From assembly GCA_905197955.1 (NCBI GenBank), contig CAJKAR010000012.1, positions 34,703-98,702 of the forward strand: 64,000 nt of DNA. The letters are read 5' to 3'. Numbering within the stretch: the stretch's first letter is position 1; every line of letters begins with the position of its first letter. The position numbers and the translations under genes are program-made. Source of the stretch: an uncultured Lentisphaeria bacterium (GTDB lineage: Bacteria > Verrucomicrobiota > Lentisphaeria > Victivallales > UBA1829). The notes below the pieces were generated by a model. The model saw nothing but the letters and a program-made list of their open reading frames with translations. It was not told the DNA's origin and did no database searches. This document shows, piece by piece, positions 32,803-41,467 of the stretch.

Positions 32803-34236
32803 TTATGGGTTTGGAAAAGTGGATTCGTCTGTTTTCAGATCCGCTGCTGTCCGGGATTGGTCCGGCAGGGAGTCCGGAGAGCAGCCGGTTCGGGCTTCCG
32901 GAGAGCGGTCTTTCCGTTTCAGATATTCTGTGAAGCGGCTTGCCATCAGGCAGAGAAAGGGGAGGGCGGGAAGCTGGAAACGGGGATAGCCGCCCGGTCC
33001 GACCACCATCAGATAATAGACGCTGAAGAGACAGAACAGAAGCAACAGCATGTAATCTTTTTCCCGGACCGCACAGATCAGTGCTCCGAAGGCTCCCAGA
33101 TAGGTAGCAAGAAGAATCAGCATCAGCGGCAGGATCAGGAAGGGCAGATAGAGTTTTCCTTCGAAGTAGTGTCTGGTTCCCGCCCAGAGACCGTCTTTGA
33201 CGATGACATCCCAGGTGCCTTTCCCGCCGGTGGTGAGCTGAAGATTTTCAAGAAATGTGGGGACGTCCGGCACCAGTTTCGATGGATTGAAGAACATGGA
33301 AAAGTAGACCAGTTTATGCTTCAGGATGATTCCGGTCAGATAGTGTTCCTCATAGGAGAGCTGGGAATCGCGGTCCGGGAATTTCTGTTTGTCGCGGAAG
33401 CGGTTGTCGAAGTGCATGGCGTACTTTTCCCGGTAGAAGTTTGCCGGAAGATCGTTGACCCGGCTTTCCACAACCGATGCGTTGTGACGAAGAGAGTCCG
33501 CTGCCACTTCATCGATTCTCCATCCGGATCCGATGCTTTTGTTCCGGGCGATCCATGGCGTGACGATGAGTGCGAAAACCGCCAGTCCCAGCAGAGCGCG
33601 GAGACATTTCCGTCCGAATGGGACTCCCCGGACAAACATCGTGACAAAAAGAAACGGCAGAATCCAGAGCACATTCAGCGGGCGTGTCAACGCGGCAAAT
33701 CCTCCCGCCGCGGCGGCAAGAACCAGATCGCTCTTTTTCGTCCTGTTGACGTAGCGCACCATGAAGAGAATTTCCAGCACGACCCATGTTACGAACATGC
33801 CTTCCGAGAGGAACATCGGCGCAAATGCGATTTCGGTCGGCGAAAGCATCAGCAGCAGAGCCGCCGCTACGGACTTCGGTTCCGATTTCGAAAATTCAAG
33901 TCCGGCGAAATAGAGCAGCGGAACCGCCAGCGCGGAGATCAGACAGTTCATCACAATACAGAATACGAGCGATTTTCCTCCGATTAGCAGGGAAAACGCC
34001 AGATAAAGCGGATAGAGCGGAACCCGCAACCCTGTCGGCAGAGTCGCCTCCGGTGAGGATTTGTAGGTGAAATCGTTCAGAATGGAATGGGCCGGTCCGA
34101 GATAGGTTGCCGAATCAATCCGCATCAGCAGTTCCGGTTTCAGAAAACCGGGGATTGCGTACAGCAGAAACAGGAGCAGTGCCGCTGAAAAGAGGATCAG
34201 GGCTGTTTTCCATTGTTGTGCGGTGGGCTGGTTCAT
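32803..34236 (-). CDS. GT39/PMT-family membrane glycosyltransferase
   Basis: 477 residues with about 10-12 hydrophobic segments. It has the GT-C layout: an early loop with acidic residues (MRIDSATYLGPAHSI), a first-half block of membrane helices containing LSEGMFVTWVVLEILFMVRY and FAALTRPLNVLWILPFLFV, and a C-terminal loop rich in aromatic residues. Such enzymes move a sugar from a polyprenyl-phosphate donor to lipid A or proteins; the acceptor here is unknown. The start overlaps the aat stop by 1 nt (TGATG), indicating coupled translation; the long in-frame extension upstream is antisense or out-of-frame aat sequence. Confidence 0.75.
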   Translation of the reverse strand: MNQPTAQQWKTALILFSAALLLFLLYAIPGFLKPELLMRIDSATYLGPAHSILNDFTYKSSPEATLPTGLRVPLYPLYLAFSLLIGGKSLVFCIVMNCLISALAVPLLYFAGLEFSKSEPKSVAAALLLMLSPTEIAFAPMFLSEGMFVTWVVLEILFMVRYVNRTKKSDLVLAAAAGGFAALTRPLNVLWILPFLFVTMFVRGVPFGRKCLRALLGLAVFALIVTPWIARNKSIGSGWRIDEVAADSLRHNASVVESRVNDLPANFYREKYAMHFDNRFRDKQKFPDRDSQLSYEEHYLTGIILKHKLVYFSMFFNPSKLVPDVPTFLENLQLTTGGKGTWDVIVKDGLWAGTRHYFEGKLYLPFLILPLMLILLATYLGAFGALICAVREKDYMLLLLFCLFSVYYLMVVGPGGYPRFQLPALPFLCLMASRFTEYLKRKDRSPEARTGCSPDSLPDQSRTAADLKTDESTFPNP

Positions 34237-34928
34237 CAAATCAGACTCTCCGGCGTTTTTGCCCGGCTTCGCAGGAATTCCGCAGTGAGCGGTTTGCCGA
34301 TGCGCTGTTTCAGTTCGGTCTGGAAATCGGAGCGGTCGATCTCCTGTGCGCCGAAGCGGGCGAGGAGAGGGGTGAGAACCTGGGTGTCGAGCATATCCAG
34401 ACCGCAGTTTTTCAAGGTTGCGACCGCGGAGAGAAGAGCAAACTTGGAAGCTCCCGTCTGAAGATGAAACATGCTCTCTCCGCAGAAGATGCCTCCGAGT
34501 GAGATCCCGTACATTCCGCCTGCGAGTTCCCCGTTTTCCCCGTAGGCTTCGAAGCTGTGGGCAAAACCGAGACGATGAAATTCCCGGTAGGCGGTTTTGA
34601 TTTTTTCGGTGATCCATGTTCCGTCCTGTCCTTTGCGCGGGACGTTGGCACAGTGTTCGATCACCTCGTCGAATCTCTCCGAGATTTTCAATGTGAACGG
34701 ATGATTCCGGAAAAAACGTTTCAGGCGCGATGGCACATGCAGATGATCGAAAAAAAGAACGCTGCGTTTCGGCGGCGAGAACCAGAGAACGGTCTTCTCC
34801 TCATACGGCCAGGGGAAGATCCCGTGGGAATAGGCGTCGGCGAGCATTTCCGTATTGAGATCAAAGGTATAGCCGAGGATTCCCTCTTCATCTGTCTGAT
34901 CGGGCGGTGGAAACATGCTTTCCGTCAT
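34236..34928 (-). CDS. aat: Leucyl/phenylalanyl-tRNA-protein transferase
   Basis: Adds Leu or Phe to N-terminal Lys or Arg of proteins, marking them for ClpS-ClpAP degradation. The 230 residues carry the family motifs YSHGIFPWPYEE near the start, WFSPPKRSVLF, GTWITEKIKTAYREFHRLGFAHSFE, GGMYGISLGGIFCGESMF and DTQVLTPLLARFGA. The ATG overlaps the cinA stop by 4 nt, so the upstream in-frame extension of 85 residues, with no family similarity, is rejected. Confidence 0.95.
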   Translation of the reverse strand: MTESMFPPPDQTDEEGILGYTFDLNTEMLADAYSHGIFPWPYEEKTVLWFSPPKRSVLFFDHLHVPSRLKRFFRNHPFTLKISERFDEVIEHCANVPRKGQDGTWITEKIKTAYREFHRLGFAHSFEAYGENGELAGGMYGISLGGIFCGESMFHLQTGASKFALLSAVATLKNCGLDMLDTQVLTPLLARFGAQEIDRSDFQTELKQRIGKPLTAEFLRSRAKTPESLI

Positions 34929-36148
34929 TGTTCCGGCTCCCGCAGCAGGAGTTTGCGCAGTTCGTTCAACGCCCGCGCGACGGTCTGATTGCGGACCTGT
35001 TCCCTTCCGCCCCGGAAATTGCATTCGAAAATCCGCGTAGTGTCGTGGAGTTTGACTCCGATGTAGACCCGTCCGACCGGTTTGTCCGGAGTGCCCCCGG
35101 ATGGTCCTGCGATTCCCGTTACGGAGATACCCGCGTCCGCTCCGGTCCGGGAACAGACCCCTTCGACCATCTCTTTTGCACATTCCCGGCTGACTGCTCC
35201 GAATTTCGCAAGCGTTGTTTCCGAGACTCCGAGAATGAGCTGTTTCAGCCGGTTGGAATAGGTTGCCGCTCCGCCGAGAAACACCGCCGAGGATCCCGGA
35301 ACTGCGGTCAGCTGTGCCGAGATCATGCCGCCTGTGCAGGATTCCGCGGTTGCCAGAGTGAACTGCCGTTTCTCCAGCAGGCGGAGGATTTCTTCGGGCA
35401 GTGTGGAGACCCCTTCGGAAAGAATGTCGCCAGCGAAGAGTTCCCGGGCTTCTCTTGTAACCTGATTCAGGAGAAGTTCATCTTTCGATGTGAAGAAGAG
35501 TTTGACGTGTCCGGGCGAGGCGCAGTAGGCAACGGAAATGCCTTCGCGAAGCAGCGGCTGAGTCCGCTCTTCCACGATGGATTCTCCGATTCCGACGACA
35601 TGAGTCAGAGAGGCATAAACCGGAGTTTTTCTTTTTTTCCGAATCCGTTCCAGCATTCCTTCCTCGAACATCGGATGAAGTTCCGCAGGCGGTCCCGGCA
35701 GCATGAAAATGGCTTTTCCGTTCCATTCCAGATGGATGCCCGGAGCGGAGCCGAAGCGGTTCGGTATGATGTTGGCTCCGGCGGGAAAATAAGCCTGTCT
35801 GTTCCAGTGAAACGGAACCGGTCCGGAATGCAGTTTCTGCCACCATGCGGTCAGATGCGCTTCGATCTGTTCATTTTTTTCGAGAGGAAGATGGAAGTAT
35901 TCTGCAATGCTGTCCTTGGTGATGTCATCGGATGTCGGGCCGAGTCCGCCAGAGGTAATGACCGTATCCGCTTTGGAATAGGCGTAGTCGAGCGCTTTGA
36001 GGATGCTGTCGCGCCGGTCCGGAATTTCGAGCGAGAGCTCCGGAATGATCCCGATCCTGAGCAGCTGTTCTCCGAGGAATGCCAGATTGGTATTGACCGT
36101 TGAGCCTTTGAGCAGTTCATCTCCGATACATAACAGCGCAACTTTCAT
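34925..36148 (-). CDS. cinA: CinA: competence/damage-inducible protein, nicotinamide-nucleotide amidase
   Basis: 407 residues. N-terminal MoCF-binding-like domain (~1-170: ALLCIGDELLKGSTVNTN, VITSGGLGPTSDDITKD), a middle segment, and a C-terminal amidase domain (~250-400: LATAESCTGGMISAQLTAVPGSS, GIAGPSGGTPDKPVGRVYIG). Members hydrolyse ADP-ribose and/or deamidate NMN in NAD recycling. AAGGAG lies 10 nt before the ATG at 36148. First gene of the cinA-aat-GT39(-nfo) operon, behind a strong promoter. Confidence 0.93.
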   Translation of the reverse strand: MKVALLCIGDELLKGSTVNTNLAFLGEQLLRIGIIPELSLEIPDRRDSILKALDYAYSKADTVITSGGLGPTSDDITKDSIAEYFHLPLEKNEQIEAHLTAWWQKLHSGPVPFHWNRQAYFPAGANIIPNRFGSAPGIHLEWNGKAIFMLPGPPAELHPMFEEGMLERIRKKRKTPVYASLTHVVGIGESIVEERTQPLLREGISVAYCASPGHVKLFFTSKDELLLNQVTREARELFAGDILSEGVSTLPEEILRLLEKRQFTLATAESCTGGMISAQLTAVPGSSAVFLGGAATYSNRLKQLILGVSETTLAKFGAVSRECAKEMVEGVCSRTGADAGISVTGIAGPSGGTPDKPVGRVYIGVKLHDTTRIFECNFRGGREQVRNQTVARALNELRKLLLREPEQ

Positions 36149-36182
36149 GGCAATCAGACTCCTTATGCTTGATGATATTCTG

Positions 36183-36211
36183 AATATACATCGGGCGCGG
36201 GGGTGTGTCAA
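36183..36211 (-). promoter_or_regulatory. Strong promoter of the cinA operon
   Basis: Minus strand: TTGACA, 17 nt, TATATT; transcript start ~28 nt before the ATG. Confidence 0.8.
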
Positions 36212-36297
36212 ATCAATTCTACGGAATTTTGAGTCCGAAAGCGCGGAAGACTCTTTTTTCTGCCTGCATCCGGCAGATCCGTTTCGCGTGAGGCGCG

Positions 36298-36969
36298 TTA
36301 TTCCGCAACGTTGGAGATTTCGTTGAGTTTCCGCTGAACGAGCAGACGGTATTTTTCGAGTTCCTCTTCCCCTGCATCGCGGGGGATCTGGATTTTTTCA
36401 CCGAGGAGGAGAGTTACTTTCGCCCACGGTTTGGGAATCTGGAATCCGTCCCAGCTTTTCAGGGACCAGCAGGAGGAGTAGTTGACGGCGATGGGGATAA
36501 TCGGAACTCCGAGCTGGCTGGCCAGATAGATCGGTCCCATGCTCATATGGTAGCGCGGACCGCGCGGACCGTCGGGCGTAAAACTCACATATTTTCCCGC
36601 CTGGATCGCCTTGACGGCTCCGTGGAGCGCGTTGTAGCCTTTGCGGGAGCTGGAACCGCGGAGACTTTCGATGCCCATCTGCCGGACCAGGTCGGCGATA
36701 TACTGTCCGTCGCGCGAGGCGCTGATGACCGCCATCGTATGGGTTCTGTGCCATTTGGAGAACATGACCGGAAAGAACAGCAGCCGGTTGTGCCAGGTTA
36801 CCGTCACGGCGGGCGGCGTTTTCGAAACAAGTTCTCCGGAATGGTCGATCACTTCTGTCCTCATGCAGAATTTGCAGAAGAACATCAGCCATGCCGCCGG
36901 GGCGAAGAGCCAGTCCGGGAGCTTTTTGATCTGCCGGAATTTATACTTCAGGGATCTGTTTTTTTCCAT
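36298..36969 (-). CDS. DUF374-type lysophospholipid acyltransferase-like protein
   Basis: 223 residues. The active-site pattern VTWHNRLLF stands for the NHx4D-like first motif of LPLAT enzymes (His retained). SFTPDGPRGPRYHM is the DUF374 signature, with SQLGVPIIPIAVNYS after it. Likely an inner-membrane-associated acyltransferase for a lipid A or phospholipid precursor. It overlaps nth by 29 nt and is the last gene of the ROK-rfaE-nth operon, next to heptose biosynthesis, which suggests envelope work. Acceptor unknown. Confidence 0.85.
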   Translation of the reverse strand: MEKNRSLKYKFRQIKKLPDWLFAPAAWLMFFCKFCMRTEVIDHSGELVSKTPPAVTVTWHNRLLFFPVMFSKWHRTHTMAVISASRDGQYIADLVRQMGIESLRGSSSRKGYNALHGAVKAIQAGKYVSFTPDGPRGPRYHMSMGPIYLASQLGVPIIPIAVNYSSCWSLKSWDGFQIPKPWAKVTLLLGEKIQIPRDAGEEELEKYRLLVQRKLNEISNVAE

Positions 36970-37591
36970 GATTGCACAATCGGTTCAGTTTGCAGTCCGC
37001 GCACGCGGGGCGGTTCGCCTTGCAGATGTTCCGTCCGTGGACGATCAGAAGATGCGAAAACTGGCTCCAGCGTTCCGGTTTGAGATTCGCACAGAGATCG
37101 CTTTCGATTTTGACCGGATCATCGAACGAGGTGATTCCCAGAAGATTGGAAAGCCGTTTGACATGGGTATCCACCGGAAGACCCGGAACATGGAACGCAT
37201 CGCCGAGGACGACATTCGCCGTTTTTCTGCCGACTCCGGGGAGACTGGTCAGTTCCTCCATCGTCTGCGGCACTTCTCCGTGGAAGTCGGAGACGATCCG
37301 TTTGCATGCTCCAATGATATTTTTCGCCTTGGCCCGGTAATAGCCGCACTTGTGAATATCCTGTTCCAGTTCCGCGGGAGAGGCGGAAGCAAAATCCGCC
37401 GCCGATCTGTATTTCCGGAAAAGATCGGCTGTTACGATATTGACCATGCGGTCCGTGCACTGTGCGGAAAGAATTGTCGCCACCAGAAGCTGAAGAGGAT
37501 TCGCATGTTCCAGCGCGCATTTCTGCGGACCGTAGATCCCGTTCAGTTCCTCATAGATTCTGTTGATTTTTTCTTTTTTTCGCGATGGCAT
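36941..37591 (-). CDS. nth: Endonuclease III, DNA glycosylase/AP lyase
   Basis: 216 residues. Removes oxidised pyrimidines. The helix-hairpin-helix LPGVGRKTANVVLG with the catalytic Lys region, the catalytic Asp in VDTHVKRLSNLLG, and the 4Fe-4S loop C-x6-C-x2-C-x5-C (CKANRPACADCKLNRLC) are intact. It opens with KINRIYEELNGIYG, as usual. It overlaps the DUF374 gene by 29 nt and follows rfaE by 19 nt. Confidence 0.95.
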   Translation of the reverse strand: MPSRKKEKINRIYEELNGIYGPQKCALEHANPLQLLVATILSAQCTDRMVNIVTADLFRKYRSAADFASASPAELEQDIHKCGYYRAKAKNIIGACKRIVSDFHGEVPQTMEELTSLPGVGRKTANVVLGDAFHVPGLPVDTHVKRLSNLLGITSFDDPVKIESDLCANLKPERWSQFSHLLIVHGRNICKANRPACADCKLNRLCNHGKKQIPEV

Positions 37592-37610
37592 GCCGGGTCC
37601 CGCTGATTCA

Positions 37611-38633
37611 CTATTTTGTGTTGTCCTGTTTGAAAACTCTCAGGAGCTCCTCTGCGGAGGTGACAGCCGTGCCGATTTTTCCGACGACGATTCCTGCCGC
37701 ATGATTGGCAATTTCCGCCGCTTCCGGATCGGTTGCCCCGGCGGCGCGGCAGAGGGTATAGGCCGCAATGACCGTATCGCCTGCGCCGGAGACATCAAAC
37801 ACCTCTTTGGCTTTGGTCGGAATAGCCAGCACGGTTTTCCCTTTTTTGAAGAGCGCCATTCCCTGTGCACCGAGAGTGATGAGCAGGGAGTCGCATTTCC
37901 AGTCTGCGAGGATTTTCTCCGCGACTTTTTTCAGGTTTTCGTCCTGTTCCACCGGAGAGACTGCATCGCGGCAGTACATGCCGGCAAGACCGAACGCCTC
38001 CGAACGGTTCGGGGTCATGATGGAAAGCCCCTCAACCTCCATCGGGTGTCCCGGATGGGGATCAAGCGAAGTGTAGATGCCGTATTCACCGGCGAGATGC
38101 GTGATTCTCTGAACCATTTCCCGGTCGAGGAGTCCCTTGTTGTAGTCCTCAAAGATCAGGGCGTCGATTTTCCGTTTCCGGATGAGTTCGGAGAGTCTTT
38201 TTTCCATTTTGTCGGTGATGTCCTGCGAGACGGGCGAGACATCTTCGAAATCGATTCGGACGATCTGCTGGGATGCCGCCATGACCCGCATTTTTTCCGT
38301 GGTTCTGCGCTGCGGATCCACCAGAATATGCGCTGCGTCGATCTTATCCTCTTCGAGCAGATGCTTCAGGCTTTTTCCCGGTTCGTCGCGCCCGATGACT
38401 CCGAATGCCGAGGCGCTCCCTCCGAGCGCCGTGATGTTGCGCATGACGTTCGCCGCGCCTCCAAGACGCGAACTTCTGTTTTTGACGTTGAGCACCGGAA
38501 CCGGTGCCTCCTGGGACATGCGGTTGGCAGAACCGGTCAGATACACATCCAGCATCAGATCGCCGATGACCGCGATGTTCCGTCCGCAGCAGTTGTTCAG
38601 GATTTCCCGGAAGCGCTTGAAAGAAATGGCCAT
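37611..38633 (-). CDS. D-glycero-beta-D-manno-heptose-7-phosphate kinase (RfaE1 domain)
   Basis: 340 residues of the PfkB/ribokinase fold: GDLMLDVYLTGSANRMSQEAPVPVLN, SRLGGAANVMRNITALGG, FEDYNKGLL and the catalytic DVSGAGDTVIAAY. These match the kinase half of HldE/RfaE, which makes ADP-heptose precursors for LPS inner core. The adenylyltransferase half of HldE is absent here, so it is encoded elsewhere if used. The start at 38633 (MAISFKRF) has GAGG 11 nt upstream; the upstream in-frame stretch belongs to the preceding gene's 3' end. Confidence 0.85.
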   Translation of the reverse strand: MAISFKRFREILNNCCGRNIAVIGDLMLDVYLTGSANRMSQEAPVPVLNVKNRSSRLGGAANVMRNITALGGSASAFGVIGRDEPGKSLKHLLEEDKIDAAHILVDPQRRTTEKMRVMAASQQIVRIDFEDVSPVSQDITDKMEKRLSELIRKRKIDALIFEDYNKGLLDREMVQRITHLAGEYGIYTSLDPHPGHPMEVEGLSIMTPNRSEAFGLAGMYCRDAVSPVEQDENLKKVAEKILADWKCDSLLITLGAQGMALFKKGKTVLAIPTKAKEVFDVSGAGDTVIAAYTLCRAAGATDPEAAEIANHAAGIVVGKIGTAVTSAEELLRVFKQDNTK

Positions 38634-38646
38634 GGATGGAATTACC

Positions 38647-39129
38647 TCAGTTGAATTGCTTTTTATCGAGCGCATCCAGTTTTGTTTCGAGCGCTTTGAT
38701 AATCGGTGTTGTATCGAAAGTTTCCCGCTCAATGAAATAGCGGTTGGTGTTCCAGGAGTTGACGATGGCGGAGATTCTCATCAGCAATGCATCGAGTTCT
38801 TTGATCTGCGCCATGGAGAGTTTCTCCTGATTTTCGCGCATGTAGATCGCCAGAATGTCCAGAGAGGAACGGATGAGTTCAATTTCCCCTTTTTGCAACG
38901 TGGTCTTTTTGGACGTATTGCATTGATATCGGAGAGCATCAGCCAGTTCAGTGATTCTCTGGCGCGCCACATGCTTCTGCATGGCGTTCTCCCGGCGCAG
39001 CTGCACCGGGAGCCAGAAGACCAGATAGAGTTCAAATACGACGATCGCCGTGAACATGATGACGGCGGTGAACGTGATAAAATCCTTTTTCCTTTTACAG
39101 GAGTATCTGGAAGTGATGTCGGATTTCAT
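38647..39129 (-). CDS. Hypothetical single-pass membrane protein
   Basis: 160 residues. A basic N-terminus and one hydrophobic helix (FITFTAVIMFTAIVVFELYLVFWL) anchor it; the remaining ~115 residues are alpha-helical and charged, possibly coiled coil, and should lie in the periplasm. No family is recognised. It sits between the ROK kinase and the heptose kinase genes with gaps of 25 and 13 nt, so it is co-transcribed with envelope genes. Confidence 0.6.
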   Translation of the reverse strand: MKSDITSRYSCKRKKDFITFTAVIMFTAIVVFELYLVFWLPVQLRRENAMQKHVARQRITELADALRYQCNTSKKTTLQKGEIELIRSSLDILAIYMRENQEKLSMAQIKELDALLMRISAIVNSWNTNRYFIERETFDTTPIIKALETKLDALDKKQFN

Positions 39130-39154
39130 TTGAACTCTGTCCTTTGCTGCCGGA

Positions 39155-40153
39155 TTACCAGGGAAGCTGCCATTCGCCGCGTTCGTAGAGGAAGTTCAGC
39201 GCGACGGAAACGCCGGAGAGTTCTCCGATCGTGCGGCCGAGTTTGCTGGGCAGGATTTTGCATGCATTCACATGCTGCGGCCAGGTATATTTCGGCAGTT
39301 TTTCGAGCAGCGGCTTCATGAAGAGGTCGCCCGTGTGGACCGCGATGGTGCCGAGGACGATCACTTCCGGATCGAAGATGTTCATCAGACTGCCGATGCC
39401 CTGTGCATTGTGTTCCATCATATCTTCCCAGAAACGGACGGCGTAATCATCGCCTGCGCGGACTGCTTTTTCCAGAACGGCATTGTCGATTTTGGAGAGA
39501 TCTCCTTCGACGAGTTTAGTAATCATGCTGAGTTCCGGTTTCTTTGCGAGTTCTTCGCGGATATGGTTTGCCGTTGCGAGTCCGCCGCAGAATGCTTCAT
39601 AGCAGCCTGTGAGTCCGCAGTTGCATTTCGGTCCGTGGGGATCGAGGCAGAAGTGGCCGACCTCTCCGGCAAGGTATTTGCTGCCGCGGACGAGTTTTCC
39701 ATTGCAGATGATTCCTCCGCCGATACCGGTGCTCATGGTCAGATAGAGCATGTTTTTGCAGCCCTGTCCGGCGCCGAAGATCCACTCGGCAAGTCCGGCC
39801 CCGTTTGCGTCGTTGTCGAAGAACGCCTCGGTCTGGAACTCTTTGGCGAGATAGTCACGGATGGGCACGTCATCCCAGCCGTTCATGTTGCAGGGGGAGC
39901 AGATGAGTCCTTTTTCGAAGTCCATCGGAGAAGGGGAGTCGATTCCGATGGCGCGGAGCTGGTCGCCGGCGATTCCGGCTTCCTTGAGAAGGCGTTTTCC
40001 TTCTTTGACGAGATCGGGGAGGACCTCGTCCGGTTTGCGCATCCGGTTGTCCACTCTTCCCGATGCGAGAATTTTACCATCGCTCATCGCCAGGCAGACC
40101 GCGATCTTGGTTCCACCGATGTCAAATCCGAGGACCGGAAATGAATTGCTCAT
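39155..40153 (-). CDS. ROK-family sugar kinase
   Basis: 332 residues. GFDIGGTKIAVCLA is the ATP-binding phosphate motif; the ROK zinc site is CNCGLTGCYEAF preceded by HFCLDPHG; the catalytic region is 'EAFFDNDANGAGLAEWIFG'. No helix-turn-helix precedes it, so it is a kinase, not a ROK repressor. Most such proteins phosphorylate glucose, N-acetylglucosamine or N-acetylmannosamine; the sugar cannot be fixed. The ATG has AAGGAG 7 nt upstream; the 55-codon upstream extension crosses the promoter. First gene of a five-gene leftward operon. Confidence 0.9.
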   Translation of the reverse strand: MSNSFPVLGFDIGGTKIAVCLAMSDGKILASGRVDNRMRKPDEVLPDLVKEGKRLLKEAGIAGDQLRAIGIDSPSPMDFEKGLICSPCNMNGWDDVPIRDYLAKEFQTEAFFDNDANGAGLAEWIFGAGQGCKNMLYLTMSTGIGGGIICNGKLVRGSKYLAGEVGHFCLDPHGPKCNCGLTGCYEAFCGGLATANHIREELAKKPELSMITKLVEGDLSKIDNAVLEKAVRAGDDYAVRFWEDMMEHNAQGIGSLMNIFDPEVIVLGTIAVHTGDLFMKPLLEKLPKYTWPQHVNACKILPSKLGRTIGELSGVSVALNFLYERGEWQLPW

Positions 40154-40201
40154 TTTTTTACTCCTTTTTTGCCGTTTTCTCATCAACTGTTGTTTGAAAA
40201 T

Positions 40202-40251
40202 TTGCCTTCCAGCAAGTAGTTTTATATAGTAAGAACTATACTTTAGCACAA
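40202..40251. promoter_or_regulatory. Overlapping divergent promoters with palindrome
   Basis: Rightward: TTGCCT (40202-40207), 17 nt, TATAGT (40225-40230), for the Tol operon. Leftward: TTGTGC (on minus, 40246-40251), 17 nt, TATATA (40223-40228), for the ROK operon. The two -10 boxes overlap, and the palindrome TATAGT-AAGA-ACTATA spans 40225-40240, so the two promoters probably exclude each other. Confidence 0.6.
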
Positions 40252-40292
40252 CAAACGACATTTTAAACAGGAAAATCGGAGTTTTTATCAGA

Positions 40293-41048
40293 ATGAGCAG
40301 CTTTTTTTCATTTTTCACCCTTCCGCCCGTAGCCGACGGTTCGATTTATTACGCCTTTATCCACTCCGATGCCATGGGACAGGGCATTGTGATCGTTCTT
40401 GCTCTGATGTCGGTTGCCACCTGGACCCTGATGCTGGAAAAGGGCATCGGATTGAACCGGGCCTACAAGGGATCGCGCAGATTCATCGAGGAGTTCCGGC
40501 AGAAGCGCAATCCGATGTCGATGCGCAACCGCGCTGAAAACGATCCATCTCCCGTGGCGCGCATTTACGAAAGCGCGTATGCGAGAATCTGTCAGCTCCA
40601 TGGCGACGAACAGCATATGATGTCCGCCGGACGGCGTGTCCTGAATGATGTCGAACTGGAGGTGATCCGAGCCACGATGGAGGAAAATGTCGCCGACCAG
40701 ATCCTGAAACTGGAAGATAAGATCATTGTTCTGATGACTGCTGTAAGTATCAGTCCGTTTCTCGGACTGTTCGGTACGGTCTGGGGCATCATGCTTGCGT
40801 TCACCGAGATGGCGATGGCGGGCCGGCCCGATATTCAGACTCTTGCTCCGGGCGTCAGCGGAGCGCTGCTGACAACCGTGCTCGGACTGTTAGTCGCGAT
40901 TCCGTCCCTGGTCGGTTACAACACCATCACGTTTTACATCAAGCAGGTGACGGTTCACATGGACAATTTTGTCGAAGAGTTCATCGCAAAGCTCAAGATC
41001 GAGCAGCTGGAAAACTCCGAACCGCCGGAGACCGGAAAGGAGGAGTGA
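40293..41048 (+). CDS. tolQ: TolQ/ExbB/MotA-family proton channel protein
   Basis: 251 residues with three membrane helices: near residues 28-48 (GIVIVLALMSVATWTLMLEKG), ~145-170 (IIVLMTAVSISPFLGLFGTVWGIMLAF) and ~190-215 (GALLTTVLGLLVAIPSLVGYNTI). The FLGLFGTVWGIMLAF and LTTVLGLLVAIP signatures are those of TolQ/ExbB. With TolR it uses the proton motive force to drive a periplasm-spanning partner. First gene of the operon, 4 nt before tolR. TolQ versus ExbB is decided only by context. Confidence 0.9.
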   Translation: MSSFFSFFTLPPVADGSIYYAFIHSDAMGQGIVIVLALMSVATWTLMLEKGIGLNRAYKGSRRFIEEFRQKRNPMSMRNRAENDPSPVARIYESAYARICQLHGDEQHMMSAGRRVLNDVELEVIRATMEENVADQILKLEDKIIVLMTAVSISPFLGLFGTVWGIMLAFTEMAMAGRPDIQTLAPGVSGALLTTVLGLLVAIPSLVGYNTITFYIKQVTVHMDNFVEEFIAKLKIEQLENSEPPETGKEE

Positions 41049-41051
41049 GTC

Positions 41052-41459
41052 ATGGCGCGCAAACACAGATTTCCCAATCAGCCGTTCGACCAGATCAATG
41101 TGACCCCTCTGATTGACACGCTGTTTTTTCTACTGATCATCTTTATGATTACGGCTCCTCTTCTGGAGTACAGCATGGATGTGACGCCGCCTTCCAATAA
41201 TGCTTCGGAGATCAAGACCGACGACTATTCCAAGATCGTCAATGTCAAGGCCGACGGCACCATTCTCTTTGAAAATCACACCGTTAACATGCAGGAACTC
41301 GTGAAGCGCCTGAAGGAGCTCCGCGACAGCAGCCGGAAATACAACTTTTTCCTTCGCGCCGATGAAAATCTCCGTTACGGCACCGTGATCGACATTCTGC
41401 GCACCATCAAGAATGCCGGCTTCACGGATCTTTCTCTGATCACCTCCTCCGAGGAGTAG
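41052..41459 (+). CDS. tolR: TolR/ExbD-family protein
   Basis: 135 residues, normal size. A short cytoplasmic N-terminus is followed by one membrane helix with the conserved Asp (INVTPLIDTLFFLLIIFMIT) and a periplasmic domain (FFLRADENLRYGTVIDILRTIKNAGFTDLSLIT) that is typical of ExbD/TolR. It pairs with TolQ. It is followed by the TonB/TolA-like gene after 8 nt. Confidence 0.92.
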   Translation: MARKHRFPNQPFDQINVTPLIDTLFFLLIIFMITAPLLEYSMDVTPPSNNASEIKTDDYSKIVNVKADGTILFENHTVNMQELVKRLKELRDSSRKYNFFLRADENLRYGTVIDILRTIKNAGFTDLSLITSSEE

Positions 41460-41467
41460 GCGCTTCG

